64,000 nucleotides of DNA from assembly GCF_009870825.1 (NCBI RefSeq), contig NZ_WTWY01000006.1, forward strand, positions 186,001 to 250,000, read 5' to 3'. A program made the position numbers and the translations under genes. Origin of the DNA: Paenibacillus sp. USDA918EY. GTDB lineage: Bacteria; Bacillota; Bacilli; Paenibacillales; Paenibacillaceae. Shown piece after piece: positions 35,239 through 44,313 of this stretch (position 1 is the first letter of the stretch; the number at the start of each line of letters is the position of its first letter). The notes under the pieces are model-generated. The model worked only from the letters and a program-made list of their open reading frames with translations, ran no database searches and was not told where the DNA came from.

Positions 35239-35403
35239 CTATTCTTTAATTAATTGCATATCTGCACCAAGAATATCTATACAGGAAATCCATATCTCTC
35301 CTCCATTATGATAAAGGGAAAATGTTGCTCTTAGATCTGGTACACTTTTGATTTGCTTGAAAAAATCTAGATCCAGACCATTTCCGGATTCCCATGTATT
35401 CAT
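35239..35403 (-). CDS. Short hypothetical ORF, possibly a gene remnant
   Basis: 54 codons (MNTWESGNGLDLDFFKQI..., ending MQLIKE). GGAG is only one base from the ATG, so initiation is doubtful. LRATFSLYHNGGEIWISCIDILG looks like two beta strands of a real protein, so this is probably the 3' part of a cassette gene whose 5' part and preceding half-site were deleted. Confidence 0.35.
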   Translation of the reverse strand: MNTWESGNGLDLDFFKQIKSVPDLRATFSLYHNGGEIWISCIDILGADMQLIKE

Positions 35404-35429
35404 TCTCCAATATCTAATTAGTTAATAAA

Positions 35430-35473
35430 AATCAAGGAGCATTAGCCCCGCAGCGTGATTACAGTGTTATGCG
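35430..35473 (-). repeat. attC-like right half site
   Basis: ATCAAGGAGCATTAGCCCCGCAGCGTGATTACAGTGTTATGC; left half missing. GTTATGC equals the inverse complement of the box opening this lipoprotein cassette (GCATAAC at 35996-36002). Confidence 0.75.
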
Positions 35474-35504
35474 GTCACCCGTCTTCAACGAATTACTTTC
35501 AGCG

Positions 35505-35954
35505 TTAGTCTTTTAATTTTTCTTCTATCGTATCATTTGACATAATAAACCGAATTGACAAATCATTTATTGATTTGATTTTAACAAAAGAATCATTTAT
35601 CGAATTGTTTTTTAGTCCTGTTACGTGTATACTTCCTTTGTTTTGCAAGTCATTTGGGTTATATACAAATGATACTTCATAATCGGAATACCCTTTTTCG
35701 TAAACATATGTGTACATATATTCATCTGTGTCATTGTTGAAAGAATGAATAAAATACTGTCCCACTTCCCCAGATTGTCTTGCTTTAGTCAACCATTCAT
35801 TGACTTCCCGACCATGTTCAGGTTCAATTTGATTTAGTTCATAAGTGAAAACAGTTGACAAAATATCATCCAAATGTTCAACCTTTTTTCCTTCACTCAT
35901 AGAGCATCCCGATGTGAGAAATAACAGCAATATCAATAAGATAATGTTTCTCAC
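35505..35954 (-). CDS. Predicted lipoprotein (paralog of 48754-49200)
   Basis: 149 residues from GTG. Signal peptide RNIILLILLLFLTSGCSMSEG with lipobox LTSGC. The mature domain contains VNEWLTKARQSGEVGQYFIHS, YTYVYEKGYSDYEVSFVYNP, KGSIHVTGL and VKIKSINDLSIRFIMSND. All of these are mirrored in the other cassette protein at 48754-49200 (GEVGQYFVY, YRKGYTDYEVSLIY, KGKIHVTGI, VQIKSINDLSILFILSDE). Function unknown; two copies within one array are notable. Confidence 0.85.
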   Translation of the reverse strand: MRNIILLILLLFLTSGCSMSEGKKVEHLDDILSTVFTYELNQIEPEHGREVNEWLTKARQSGEVGQYFIHSFNNDTDEYMYTYVYEKGYSDYEVSFVYNPNDLQNKGSIHVTGLKNNSINDSFVKIKSINDLSIRFIMSNDTIEEKLKD

Positions 35955-35994
35955 TGTACTTCCCCCTCAGCTCTTATTTTTCATTACGGGGTTT

Positions 35995-36163
35995 CGCATA
36001 ACGTTCTTGTATTCACGACGTCCCACCACCTTAAGCCACGAAGTGGCGGCCGCGATGCGATTAGTCGGTGCGGTTGTGTCCGCTTGATTCCTCTCCCATG
36101 CCAATCCCCTTCGGGCAGACCGAGGAGCGAAAGGCTCCGACGCATGGATATGGATGTTATAGG
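35995..36163 (-). repeat. attC-like site
   Basis: Left CGCATAACGTTCTTGTATTCACGACG; right CGACGCATGGATATGGATGTTATAG. GTTATAG is the exact inverse complement of the box opening the DUF1643 cassette (CTATAAC at 36943-36949). Confidence 0.88.
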
Positions 36164-36239
36164 ATGTCAACGCCTTCTCAGAATCACTTCAAAATCTTAT
36201 TAATGTCTCATTTCCCATACGAGTCAGACTGAAATGAAA

Positions 36240-36914
36240 TCATCGAATAAATAATCTTGTAAATTCAAAATCGTTCAACTTCTGAATTTCTACATCAATA
36301 TATTTATCTTGCTCATAAAGAGGGCGCGGATGAGGCACATAATGTAGCGGTTTATTAACATATTTTTTATCAGTCGATTTCAAAACTTCATAGCAATATG
36401 TTTTATTTAGTGCATTTCTAAAAGTATTTATAATAGAGGGATTGCTTTTTTGTTGCATTAGTATTCCATTATGACCCTTCAAACCCCATCCGATGAAAAC
36501 GATTTTTGCTTCTGAGATTGCTCCAGTGATAAAAGACCAATTGATAGGATCATAAGCAAACTTTGAAGTATTTAAATTACTACTAGAACCATCAATTACA
36601 CTAGAAACATTCACCACATATAACGCATGACAACTTTGGTTTCTTGCAACATTGATTAACTGATCAACTGTTTTATCAGATTTATTATGAGCTGCATTAC
36701 TTGGATTCATCATAATTGCAGTTAGTATTTTTCCACCTTGTTCCCAACGTTTTTCTAAGAAATAACGTCTTGAACGATTTGAATTGAAAGCTGCATTACC
36801 CGTTATTCCTTCAAATGATCCTGTTTTTATTTGTAATTGATTGCTATTAGCGATTTGAACAAACCACAAGTCAATCCCTCCATCAAATACAAAATGAATA
36901 ATCGAGGTACTCAT
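36240..36914 (-). CDS. DUF1643 family protein
   Basis: 224 residues. RRYFLEKRWEQGGKILTAIMMNPSNAAHNKSDKTVDQLINVARN is the DUF1643 signature (R-Y-x-L-x-R-x-W... M-N-P-S-x-A). AKIVFIGWGLKGHNG and a late PLHYVPHPRPLYE stretch complete the fold. DUF1643 proteins are frequent in mobile and integron cassettes; function unknown. Cassette bounded by identical GTTATAG boxes. Confidence 0.88.
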   Translation of the reverse strand: MSTSIIHFVFDGGIDLWFVQIANSNQLQIKTGSFEGITGNAAFNSNRSRRYFLEKRWEQGGKILTAIMMNPSNAAHNKSDKTVDQLINVARNQSCHALYVVNVSSVIDGSSSNLNTSKFAYDPINWSFITGAISEAKIVFIGWGLKGHNGILMQQKSNPSIINTFRNALNKTYCYEVLKSTDKKYVNKPLHYVPHPRPLYEQDKYIDVEIQKLNDFEFTRLFIR

Positions 36915-36942
36915 TATGATTTAAACGTTCTGCGCTGATTTT

Positions 36943-37088
36943 CTATAACGTTATTGTATTCACGAAACGACCCGGCCTTAGATAGCTCTTATCTTAGGAC
37001 GGGTCGTGTGTTGTCTGAGCTTCTTCCATGATTATACACCTGACAATCTAATGGCGGTAGCCATGATGCGTTAATACAGTGTTATATG
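36943..37088 (-). repeat. attC-like site with CCCGGCC hairpin arm
   Basis: Left CTATAACGTTATTGTATTCACGA; arm GACCCGGCCTTAGATAGC/TATCTTAGGACGGGTC; arm TTGTCTGAGC; right GATGCGTTAATACAGTGTTATAT. Box matches the start of the same cassette (GTTATAT). Confidence 0.88.
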
Positions 37089-37124
37089 TAGTACGCGACA
37101 TCTCTTAAATACTAAAAACAATTC

Positions 37125-37652
37125 TTAATAACCAATCCACCATGAGTAAAAGAAACAAATATCATCTGATAAACCAAATATGTCTAAGCATAAAAGACCG
37201 TTATTAAATTCAATAACTTTTAAATCATTCATATTTTCGAATAGATCTTCCATAACGCTTTGCGGTATATTCAATCTGTGTAGATCTACTGATAAATTAT
37301 TTAAGAAATTAGTTGGATCACAAGTTTTAAACGATTCTTTTTTTATATATTCTGGGATCCAGATTCTATCTAACAACTCTTCCCAGATTTCAGGTCCGTC
37401 ATTATATTGTTCCTCGTGCCATTCCTCAGAATCATATATCATCTTCTTCAATAGGGTTACGAATGCTGCCTCATAAGAAGTAAATTTGTTTCTACAAGAA
37501 ATTATTGTTAATGACTCTATCCCATCACCGCGTGGCTGATCTTCATCAGGAATAACAATCTTACTAAAGTTAATTTCTTTCAAATTTACATTTGCCCAAA
37601 TCTGAGCTAATTGTTTTGAGTTATTTAGCAAATTAGATATTTCTTTTAGCAT
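37125..37652 (-). CDS. Hypothetical cassette protein
   Basis: ATG 37652 (GAAGGT upstream) gives 175 residues; a longer frame reads back into the attC-like site and is unlikely. Acidic protein with many aromatic residues (DSEEWHEEQYNDGPEIWEELLDRIWIPEYIK; ending FFYSWWIGY). I do not recognise the family; the style resembles immunity-type cassette proteins. Confidence 0.6.
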   Translation of the reverse strand: MLKEISNLLNNSKQLAQIWANVNLKEINFSKIVIPDEDQPRGDGIESLTIISCRNKFTSYEAAFVTLLKKMIYDSEEWHEEQYNDGPEIWEELLDRIWIPEYIKKESFKTCDPTNFLNNLSVDLHRLNIPQSVMEDLFENMNDLKVIEFNNGLLCLDIFGLSDDICFFYSWWIGY

Positions 37653-37688
37653 TAGTAGTACCTTCTTTTTAAGGATTTTCGAGCATTG

Positions 37689-37848
37689 CATATAACGTTT
37701 GGCATTCCTGACGATCAAGCAGCTTAAGTGACCGTAGGAAACGTGTCGTCTGACTTTGCTGGTTGAATGTATCGCTTGAATAAACTCCTTGGAAATCCTT
37801 CTTAGCGATCAAGGGCGAATGCCCGCTGTAGGAATGCTGTGTTATCGG
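37689..37848 (-). repeat. attC-like site (GCATTCCT variant)
   Basis: Left CATATAACGTTTGGCATTCCTGACG; right GTAGGAATGCTGTGTTATCG. GCATTCCT and AGGAATGC are perfect complements although both arms differ from the consensus: clear covariation. Right box GTTATCG does not match the opening box of the upstream cassette (GTTAACT at 40779-40785). Confidence 0.88.
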
Positions 37849-37958
37849 ATGTCAGCGACTTCTTCGAAATATACCTATTCTTCCTTAAAGATTTGAGAAA
37901 TCAAAATCAGACAAACAATTGTATGTGGTTTTTTTACATTTCACCTCTAATTTTTTTT

Positions 37959-39455
37959 TTATAAATTGCTTTTAATAATCCCGATTTTTTTAATATTAAT
38001 TATTATCGATAAAATACAATTGATAGAAGTAAGACCCATCCAAATAAATACTGAATACGACATCCACACCCATACCATTAAATAATTATTGTCTAATAAA
38101 TAAGGTAAGATCATTACCAATACCAAAAGCATAATGCTTAAGATTAGAGTGATACTACTTCCTGTCATTTTTCTGAATCTTGTCTTTTCATCTTTAATAT
38201 TTAGTTTTATTCCTCTAAAGATTTTAATTACTTGGACACATAAGATAACGACGGCTATTATGACTAAGAATGAAAATACCAAATCAATGAATAGATACAC
38301 GTCATCATAATTAAATTTATTCATGTGATTTCCATTCATATTCTCATATATGTTATTAGCAATGAGCGATGGTGCAGTTGAATTCAAATTAGCCAGAACA
38401 AATATGGCCTGCTGCTTTTCTAAATCAATAAGAACCTGCGAGGAGTAATTAGGATTAGATCCATTATGACTAACAACTCTATTTTTCGTATGAATACTCC
38501 ATCCGAATGAATAGTATCGACTTTCACCTTCATATCCCGCCGTTTTGATGTCGACTTGATGAGATTGTTGTATCGCTTTCAATAAATGATCGGGTATGTC
38601 GCCTATCCCCATTTGGGCATTAATCCAGCGTTCTAAATCTTTTGAATTCGTTACCAAATATCCTGCAGCGATATTCCCATAATATCTAGGGGCATCATAT
38701 TCTAAGCTTTTTCCAAAAAATACACGATACCCTTTGGTAAGTTTATCAGATTCCTTTTCCTGACCTGTTGAAAAATAACTATCCTTCATTCCTAAAGGAA
38801 CCAGTATGTTTTCAGTCATGTAATCCTGATAACGTTTGCCTGTAACTTTTTCAATAATCAACGCTAAAATATCATAATTAACTGTAGCATAATTATATGC
38901 TGTCCCAGGATACGTATCTAATGCAATGCCTGACACATTATGTATCGTTTTTTCAAGCAAATCATCCGTGGTACCTTCAGGAATTAACCGAATACTCCAC
39001 GGTGGAATTCCACTTGTATGGGCTAACAACTGATGAATCGTAATATTAACTTTCTTACCCTTAATGGTTGGCTCAAACGATGGAATATAATCTGTAATAC
39101 AATCTGAAAGAGATAAGTAGCCCTCATTTTCTAATAAAATAACGGCCAAAGCCGTAAATGCCTTTGTAGTCGATCCCAATTCAAATAATGACTCTTCAGT
39201 CACCCTCTTCTTATTATTAACATCCGCATATCCGTAATTCTTATATTCTGTCTTGCCCTGCTCTGATACTACCATAGCCACCCCTGGAGTCGCTGTTTTG
39301 GCCATTATGGTTTCCACCATATTATCCGTATTATCATAATTCCCTTTCCTTATTAAACTCCCAAGTTCATCCCAACACGCTATAGTAGTAATGATTGCGA
39401 TAAGTAGGATGACACATGCTGTTGATGTGCCTGTTTTACTTAGTATTTTCTTCAA
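37959..39455 (-). CDS. Serine beta-lactamase-like hydrolase with C-terminal membrane segments
   Basis: TTG 39455 (GGGAG) gives 498 residues. One membrane anchor (about 10-27) is followed by an extracellular class C beta-lactamase/PBP4*-type domain. That domain has Ser95-Thr-Thr-Lys98 in ELGSTTKAF, the Tyr189 region YNYATVNYD (usual Y-x-N is Y-A-T here) and VSHNGS as the third motif. Three C-terminal helices (LVFSFLVIIAVVILCV, ITLILSIMLLVLVMIL, VWMSYSVFIWMGL) follow. Probably a D,D-peptidase or esterase. Shares a cassette interval with a CPBP protease gene. Confidence 0.85.
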   Translation of the reverse strand: MKKILSKTGTSTACVILLIAIITTIACWDELGSLIRKGNYDNTDNMVETIMAKTATPGVAMVVSEQGKTEYKNYGYADVNNKKRVTEESLFELGSTTKAFTALAVILLENEGYLSLSDCITDYIPSFEPTIKGKKVNITIHQLLAHTSGIPPWSIRLIPEGTTDDLLEKTIHNVSGIALDTYPGTAYNYATVNYDILALIIEKVTGKRYQDYMTENILVPLGMKDSYFSTGQEKESDKLTKGYRVFFGKSLEYDAPRYYGNIAAGYLVTNSKDLERWINAQMGIGDIPDHLLKAIQQSHQVDIKTAGYEGESRYYSFGWSIHTKNRVVSHNGSNPNYSSQVLIDLEKQQAIFVLANLNSTAPSLIANNIYENMNGNHMNKFNYDDVYLFIDLVFSFLVIIAVVILCVQVIKIFRGIKLNIKDEKTRFRKMTGSSITLILSIMLLVLVMILPYLLDNNYLMVWVWMSYSVFIWMGLTSINCILSIIINIKKIGIIKSNL

Positions 39456-39640
39456 TGTGGTTCTCCCTATTGTAAGTCTTCTAAAAAAATAATAATGAAC
39501 CAAACTATATATGGAGATTTTACGTCAGCAAAATACTACTCGTCCATTGACTGGCTGGATAGGCGTAACGGCCTGATTTGCGAGTAAATCTGCAAGTTGT
39601 ACATTCACTTTGTTGGACTAAGGCATAATGGAGAAAATAC

Positions 39641-40441
39641 TTATACTATTCGCCTGCTCTTTTTGTCGTATATCACAACGGTTACAATTGAAACAAGAAC
39701 AATCACCGCATTTGCGGCAATGGTTCCCGCCCAAGTCATAGGCAGGATGCCAAAGACGGAGCTTGCCGCATTGAACATGGTATGGCATAATACGCACATA
39801 AACACACGGGTTTTGCCTGATATTTTGTAGATTGCCCCGTATAAAAACCGAAACGCAATGAGTTGAACTGCAAACATCCAGAAGTCAATGAGGCCCTCGT
39901 AGTGACCCGTCCCTGGAATGAAGAAGAGAGGGACATGCCACCAAATCCAAATGATTCCAACATAAAGAGATGATAATACATAACCATATTTCTTATTAAA
40001 CCCCGGCTGCAACATGTACGTCCAGCCAGCTTCCTCCAAGCCACCGATAATAAGGTTGCCAGGCAGGGCAAGGAAGAACATATAAAGTGGAAGAACCGTA
40101 TCAGTGCGGCCTGAAACTGCAAAATGTATCAAAAAATACAGCGCAAGCCCTGCAACAACGAACAAATAAAGAAATGTGTTATTTTTGGCGTAAAAAACAG
40201 TTTTCAACCATTCCTTAAAATCTGCTATTTTGTTATTTTTCCTCAGAACGATATATGAAGCAATAGCGGGCGACAAAATATAGATCGCAAAAGGAATATG
40301 CATCCCAAACTGCTGTAACGATTGAACCGAAGAGTGAACCGAAAATCCGAATTGCCCAAGAGTAATCAAAGCACCTGACACAAGATAGGCTATGCAAAAT
40401 GTCAGTAGCGTAAATTGTACTATGATTTTATTGTCAGTCAC
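39641..40441 (-). CDS. CPBP family intramembrane metalloprotease
   Basis: 266 residues, about seven helices. Motif 1 EEAGW (in GGLEEAGWTYM), motif 2 WWHVPLFF and motif 3 CHTMFNA form the Abi/CPBP active site (Glu-Glu, His, His). The family includes Rce1-like proteases and bacteriocin-immunity proteins. It lies 186 bp upstream of the serine hydrolase gene without an intervening site. The two may form one cassette or a fused pair. Confidence 0.88.
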   Translation of the reverse strand: MTDNKIIVQFTLLTFCIAYLVSGALITLGQFGFSVHSSVQSLQQFGMHIPFAIYILSPAIASYIVLRKNNKIADFKEWLKTVFYAKNNTFLYLFVVAGLALYFLIHFAVSGRTDTVLPLYMFFLALPGNLIIGGLEEAGWTYMLQPGFNKKYGYVLSSLYVGIIWIWWHVPLFFIPGTGHYEGLIDFWMFAVQLIAFRFLYGAIYKISGKTRVFMCVLCHTMFNAASSVFGILPMTWAGTIAANAVIVLVSIVTVVIYDKKSRRIV

Positions 40442-40777
40442 GACTTCTTCTCCTAACGTTTTGCATATACATTATTTTTGACGGATGGACGCTTTGACCT
40501 TTACCACCTAATGTTTGCTTTCTGCCATTTCAAATTTCGTCTAGTCAGTCCCTTATCAGATACGCCTTCATCCGAAAATCCAATATCTTCCTAAAAGGAA
40601 TTCAACCTTATCTTGCTACATTCCTTCAAACGACAAAACCATATCTAGGTAACCCTTACAAGCAATGAGTTTCAAGATACGGAATCGATCTTTCTATATT
40701 TAAAAATAACGTCTCAAGTATTGGTTTGCTTCTTGTTGAACTATCTTTGGTCTTCATATTGGTTTACAATCGCATTT
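40442..40777. other. Non-coding stretch inside the CPBP cassette interval
   Basis: About 335 bp between the opening box (40779) and the CPBP gene, no recognised gene. Much longer than the leaders of other cassettes (about 20-110 bp), consistent with a degraded cassette or an internal promoter. Confidence 0.4.
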
Positions 40778-40924
40778 CAGTTAACGTTTGTTTATTCACG
40801 AAACGACCCAGCCTTAGATAGCTCTTATCTTAGGATGGGTCATTTGTTGACTGAACTTCATCCATGATTATACATCTGTCAACCAAGGGGTGATAGCCCT
40901 GATGCGTGAATACCGTGTTATATG
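40778..40924 (-). repeat. attC-like site with CCCAGCC hairpin arm
   Basis: Left CAGTTAACGTTTGTTTATTCACGA; arm GACCCAGCCTTAGATAGC/TATCTTAGGATGGGTC; right GATGCGTGAATACCGTGTTATAT. Box matches the start of the same cassette (GTTATAT). Confidence 0.88.
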
Positions 40925-40972
40925 ATGAAGATGCCTTCTTCGAGTAAACTACTTTGGTATTTTCATATTCAC

Positions 40973-41320
40973 TTAGTACTCACCATTGTATTCTACAAAA
41001 CTCGTTTTTTTAAATCTTTTTATATGATATGGCATATATTTATTCTTTAAAATAGGAGATAAATTTTCTATGAAACTAATTGCAGCATCAACTATCTCAT
41101 CAGTACTAAATACATCTTCATCTAAGAAGCCACTTAACAGGGCTGAGTTTTCGCCCTTATTTTTAACAAGCAGATATCCATAACCAGGATCTACAAAAAC
41201 CAAATTAATAATTTCACTTTCTTCTTGCTCCTTAGAGCCATCATAAAATCGAACTAAAATATCTTGATTATAAAAAAAAGTATCGACATCACACGCGAAA
41301 CTTTCGTATATAAATTTCAT
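40973..41320 (-). CDS. Hypothetical cassette protein
   Basis: ATG 41320 (AAAGGAG) gives 115 residues: KFIYESFACDVDTFFYNQDILVRFYDGSKEQEES, then LVFVDPGYGYLLVKNKGENSALLSGFLDED and DEIVDAAISFIENL. Compact alpha/beta protein of unknown family, perhaps immunity-like. Bounded by matching GTTATAT boxes. Confidence 0.65.
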   Translation of the reverse strand: MKFIYESFACDVDTFFYNQDILVRFYDGSKEQEESEIINLVFVDPGYGYLLVKNKGENSALLSGFLDEDVFSTDEIVDAAISFIENLSPILKNKYMPYHIKRFKKTSFVEYNGEY

Positions 41321-41413
41321 TAATAACCTAACTCCTTTGGCCTTATAAAAACAGAACAACGACAATTATAATCTACTGTAATAGAGGACTTCTCACTTTA
41401 TCTGCATCTCTTT

Positions 41414-41588
41414 TATATAACGTTATTGTATTCACGACGTCGATCTCCCTTAGATAGCCCCTATCTTAGGGAGATCGATGTGTCCGGCTGATTCACTTCC
41501 AGTATTTGAGATCACTTCAATCGAATCCTCTTCAACTCCGGCCGGACCGAGGGGCGATAGCTCCGATGCATGAATACTTTGTTATACG
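41414..41588 (-). repeat. attC-like site
   Basis: Left TATATAACGTTATTGTATTCACGACG; arm GATCTCCCTTAGATAGCC/TATCTTAGGGAGATC; arm GTCCGGC/GGCCGGAC; right GATGCATGAATACTTTGTTATAC. GTTATAC matches the start box of the same cassette. Confidence 0.9.
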
Positions 41589-41613
41589 ACGGTACTTTGA
41601 ATAATCCCATAAT

Positions 41614-42189
41614 CTATTGCATTTTAATCATCATTTCAATAATCTTTCTGTTATCTCCATCGTCCGGTTCAGCATTATCCCAGTCATGCCCATACATCAT
41701 ATCAGTATGCTTAATAAGGAAATCAAGTTCAATCCAACGATTTTCAATAATTAACTTAAAAACATATGCTATATTATTTACCATGAATTTATTGAGTGTT
41801 TTCATATCTTCTTGAGAAAGTTGATTATTCGGACTTGCATGCATATCTTCTATAGGGCCATTTCGAAAAGCAAAATGTGTAATTGCTTTTGATATCATGG
41901 TCAGATTCTCATCAACTAACAGCTTGTCTCTGTACCTCTCATTAATTTTCATTGCCTCTTCAGTTTTTGCCAATAAGAAATCATCTAAAATAGAGTTTCT
42001 AATAGTTATACCGTGCTTTTTCCTTCTGTATGAAATTTTAGATTCTTTTACATCATATAATTGCGAGTTAAGATAATCTGATTTTTCTTCTTCAATAAAT
42101 AGCCTCCTGAGTATTTCTGGAGTGAGTTCTTCTATATTTAACGACATTCCTGCTTCTTTTTTTGTTTTGAGTTCTTCATATAACCCCAT
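41614..42189 (-). CDS. Hypothetical cassette protein
   Basis: 191 residues, GGGAGG site. Helical: LYEELKTKKEAGMSLNIEELTPEILRRLFIEEEKS at the N-terminus, FLIKHTDMMYGHDW near the end. No recognised family. The cassette is bounded by exact GTTATAC boxes. Confidence 0.65.
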   Translation of the reverse strand: MGLYEELKTKKEAGMSLNIEELTPEILRRLFIEEEKSDYLNSQLYDVKESKISYRRKKHGITIRNSILDDFLLAKTEEAMKINERYRDKLLVDENLTMISKAITHFAFRNGPIEDMHASPNNQLSQEDMKTLNKFMVNNIAYVFKLIIENRWIELDFLIKHTDMMYGHDWDNAEPDDGDNRKIIEMMIKMQ

Positions 42190-42226
42190 AGTGGAAAACC
42201 TCCCTTCAATACTCTCTTCGTACTTT

Positions 42227-42401
42227 CGTATAACGTTCTTGTATTCACGAACCCGAGAACGTTAAGGTAGCTTTAGCTGCAGGCCGCGACTGCGGTTAGG
42301 TTCGCAGGGTTGTCCGCCTGACTTCACTTCCCTACCAATATCCCCCTGGCGGACCAAGGGACGGCTTCAGCCGGCCCGCCGCGTGAATACTTTGTTATCC
42401 G
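42227..42401 (-). repeat. attC-like site (CCCGAG variant)
   Basis: Left CGTATAACGTTCTTGTATTCACGA; arm CCCGAGAACGTTAAGG...GGTTAGGTTCGCAGGG; arm TTGTCCGCC/GGCGGACCAAG; right CCGCGTGAATACTTTGTTATCC. The stop codon of the cassette gene lies inside the right box. GTTATCC matches the start box. Confidence 0.9.
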
Positions 42402-42841
42402 ATGCCGTCTTCTTCAATGATTAGACTACAAGTTATTCCTTCTTCTTTTGTATTAATCAATTCGATCAGCTTGTGTCTTAACTTGTCTAAAACAATAATA
42501 GATTGATAAATTCCTTCGTATTGTGATAAGTCGTACTTCTCCAGAAATCTATACTTAGGAAACCATTCAAAAAATGATTTCTCTAACCAGCTTCTTATTC
42601 TAAACCTTTCCAATGCATCATCTAATCGGCTATTTATCCCACCAGACGCTAAGCCTACAATATAGGATTCATAGGTATCAAAGTCCGCGTTTATTGTCTC
42701 ATTTGGTGCACGAAACAAAAACCTATCTTTAAAGTCATTCTTAAGATTTCGAAAATCTGAATATATTGAAGCAGCCAACCGCTCATTCAAAAGCAACTCA
42801 TTTAACTCAACTTTTTTCTTCTCTAATTCAGATATCTCCAT
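42395..42841 (-). CDS. Hypothetical cassette protein ending inside its attC-like site
   Basis: 148 residues, highly helical (EISELEKKKVELNELLLNERLAASIYSDFRNLKNDF). The last residues EDGIG and the stop TAA are supplied by the attC-like right end, as happens with genuine integron cassettes. No recognised family. Confidence 0.65.
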   Translation of the reverse strand: MEISELEKKKVELNELLLNERLAASIYSDFRNLKNDFKDRFLFRAPNETINADFDTYESYIVGLASGGINSRLDDALERFRIRSWLEKSFFEWFPKYRFLEKYDLSQYEGIYQSIIVLDKLRHKLIELINTKEEGITCSLIIEEDGIG

Positions 42842-42893
42842 TATAAAACACCTTGAATTTGCGAGTTTTTTTATTATAGCTTTAAGACGGTTT

Positions 42894-43040
42894 CGGATAA
42901 CGTTTTTGTATTCACGAAACGCCCCAGCCTTAGATAGCTCTTATCTTAGGCTGGGGCATTTGTTGTCTGAGCTTCTTCCACGATTATACATCTTACAACC
43001 GAAGGGCGATAGTTGTGAAGCGCGAATACTGTGTTATGTG
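42894..43040 (-). repeat. attC-like site with CCCAGCC hairpin arm
   Basis: Left CGGATAACGTTTTTGTATTCACGA; arm GCCCCAGCCTTAGATAGC/TATCTTAGGCTGGGGC; right GAAGCGCGAATACTGTGTTATGT. Same hairpin family as at 7859, with the extra G-C pair covarying. Confidence 0.9.
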
Positions 43041-43067
43041 ATGTATGAGCCCCCATCGATTCATCTT

Positions 43068-43592
43068 TCAAAGTATCTGTGCTCTTAACCTTTCATATAA
43101 ATCATGAATAATAACTAAATCATGACTTAATACAATTACATTTCGCTTCTCTTTAAAATAATCTATCTTTTTGGGTGTTGGATATCTACCTTCCCAATAG
43201 ATTACATCAGTCAATCTCCCCAATAAATGTTTTTCAGCATCACTAATTACTATATTTAATCTATTTATTTGCAAGAATAGATTATGATCAAATACAGGTT
43301 GAAGGTTCCTTGATACGTAAATAGTTTTAATTAGCAGTTCAAAAGAATATCCTATTAAAAGCATATAAGTTGAACTTATTCTGTCTATACTAGCTGTTAC
43401 TTTTGAATCAATTGAAATTGATTTCAATTCATTTTTTAGTTGAAGTTCTAATACACTAGCGCAATAAAAAAGGTCTTCTGATTTCATTTTCCATGCATCT
43501 AGAGAGTTGCATAAATCCTTAAAGTCTAGTTCAGAGATTTTCATTCTTTTAAATAATTCTTGACGATCACCGATAATTTCTATGTCGGTCAT
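43068..43592 (-). CDS. HEPN-like cassette protein
   Basis: ATG 43592 (AAAGGATC) gives 174 residues. LIGYSFELLIKTIYVSRNLQPVFDHNLFLQINRLNIVISDAEKHLLGRLTDVIYWEGRYPTPKK is the pattern of a HEPN-type four-helix protein (G-x-x-x-E-L-L-x-K-x-x-x; H-x-L; W-x-G-R-Y-P). No R-x4-6-H RNase motif is seen, so it may be a non-catalytic HEPN. Possible defence or nucleotide-binding role is inference only. Confidence 0.65.
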   Translation of the reverse strand: MTDIEIIGDRQELFKRMKISELDFKDLCNSLDAWKMKSEDLFYCASVLELQLKNELKSISIDSKVTASIDRISSTYMLLIGYSFELLIKTIYVSRNLQPVFDHNLFLQINRLNIVISDAEKHLLGRLTDVIYWEGRYPTPKKIDYFKEKRNVIVLSHDLVIIHDLYERLRAQIL

Positions 43593-43619
43593 AATGTTTG
43601 ATCCTTTCTGCTCATATTT

Positions 43620-43766
43620 CACATTACGTTCCCGTATTCACGACGTCGATCCCCCTTAGATAAGTCTTATCTTAGGGGAATCGATGTGTCCGCTGAGTTG
43701 CTTCATCGATATGCATCTGGCGGACCGAGGGCCGAATGGCCCGAAGCGTGAATATTGTGTTATATG
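43620..43766 (-). repeat. attC-like site
   Basis: Left CACATTACGTTCCCGTATTCACGACG; arm GATCCCCCTTAGATAAG/CTTATCTTAGGGGAATC; arm GTGTCCGC/GGCGGACC; right GAAGCGTGAATATTGTGTTATAT. GTTATAT matches the start of the same cassette. Confidence 0.88.
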
Positions 43767-43801
43767 CTGCCAGCGCCATCTTCGAGACTCTTAAGAATCT
43801 A

Positions 43802-44242
43802 TTACTTCCTATTTAACAATTCTTCAATAAGAATTCCATTTATCTTGAGTCCAGAAATATTGCAATTATTAATTTCCATATTAGTTAGATCACAATTGTT
43901 AAATTTTATTGGCTTATAACTCCCTTGCGGGTCATAATTACCATCAGATTCCTGCGGCAATACAATATTGACAAATTCAGTTCCGAAAAGGTGAACATGA
44001 TCGATCATCATATTGCTCATATTTGCATGTTGGATTGAAGTGCCTGACAAGTTAGCATTGGTAATTGTAATTTCAGCTGCATTGATGTCATTCATTGTCA
44101 TCCCACGCATGTTAGCGTTATTTATCTTGGTCTTTGATAAATTAACATTATCATAATCTAATCCTTCAGCTTTAACATCCTTAAATGAAGATCCAGAAAT
44201 ATCTTTCATTGTAAGTTCCATCTTTGTGACTTCTAATTCCAT
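43802..44242 (-). CDS. Pentapeptide-repeat protein
   Basis: ATG 44242 (AAGGAG eight bases upstream) gives 146 residues. About 20 degenerate A/N-(L/M/F)-x-x-x repeats: ISGSSFKDVKAEGLDYDNVNL, INNANMRGMTMNDINAAEI, NANLSGTSIQHANMSNMMI, NNCDLTNMEINNCNISGLKI. Forms a right-handed quadrilateral beta-helix. Some such proteins protect gyrase by DNA mimicry, but this one has no diagnostic marker. Cassette gene. Confidence 0.85.
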   Translation of the reverse strand: MELEVTKMELTMKDISGSSFKDVKAEGLDYDNVNLSKTKINNANMRGMTMNDINAAEITITNANLSGTSIQHANMSNMMIDHVHLFGTEFVNIVLPQESDGNYDPQGSYKPIKFNNCDLTNMEINNCNISGLKINGILIEELLNRK

Positions 44243-44313
44243 GTTCATTCTCCTTTTTGGATTTAGTTTATATGTAAATTCATGGTTGTTCAGATATATG
44301 TTTGCGCTGGTTT

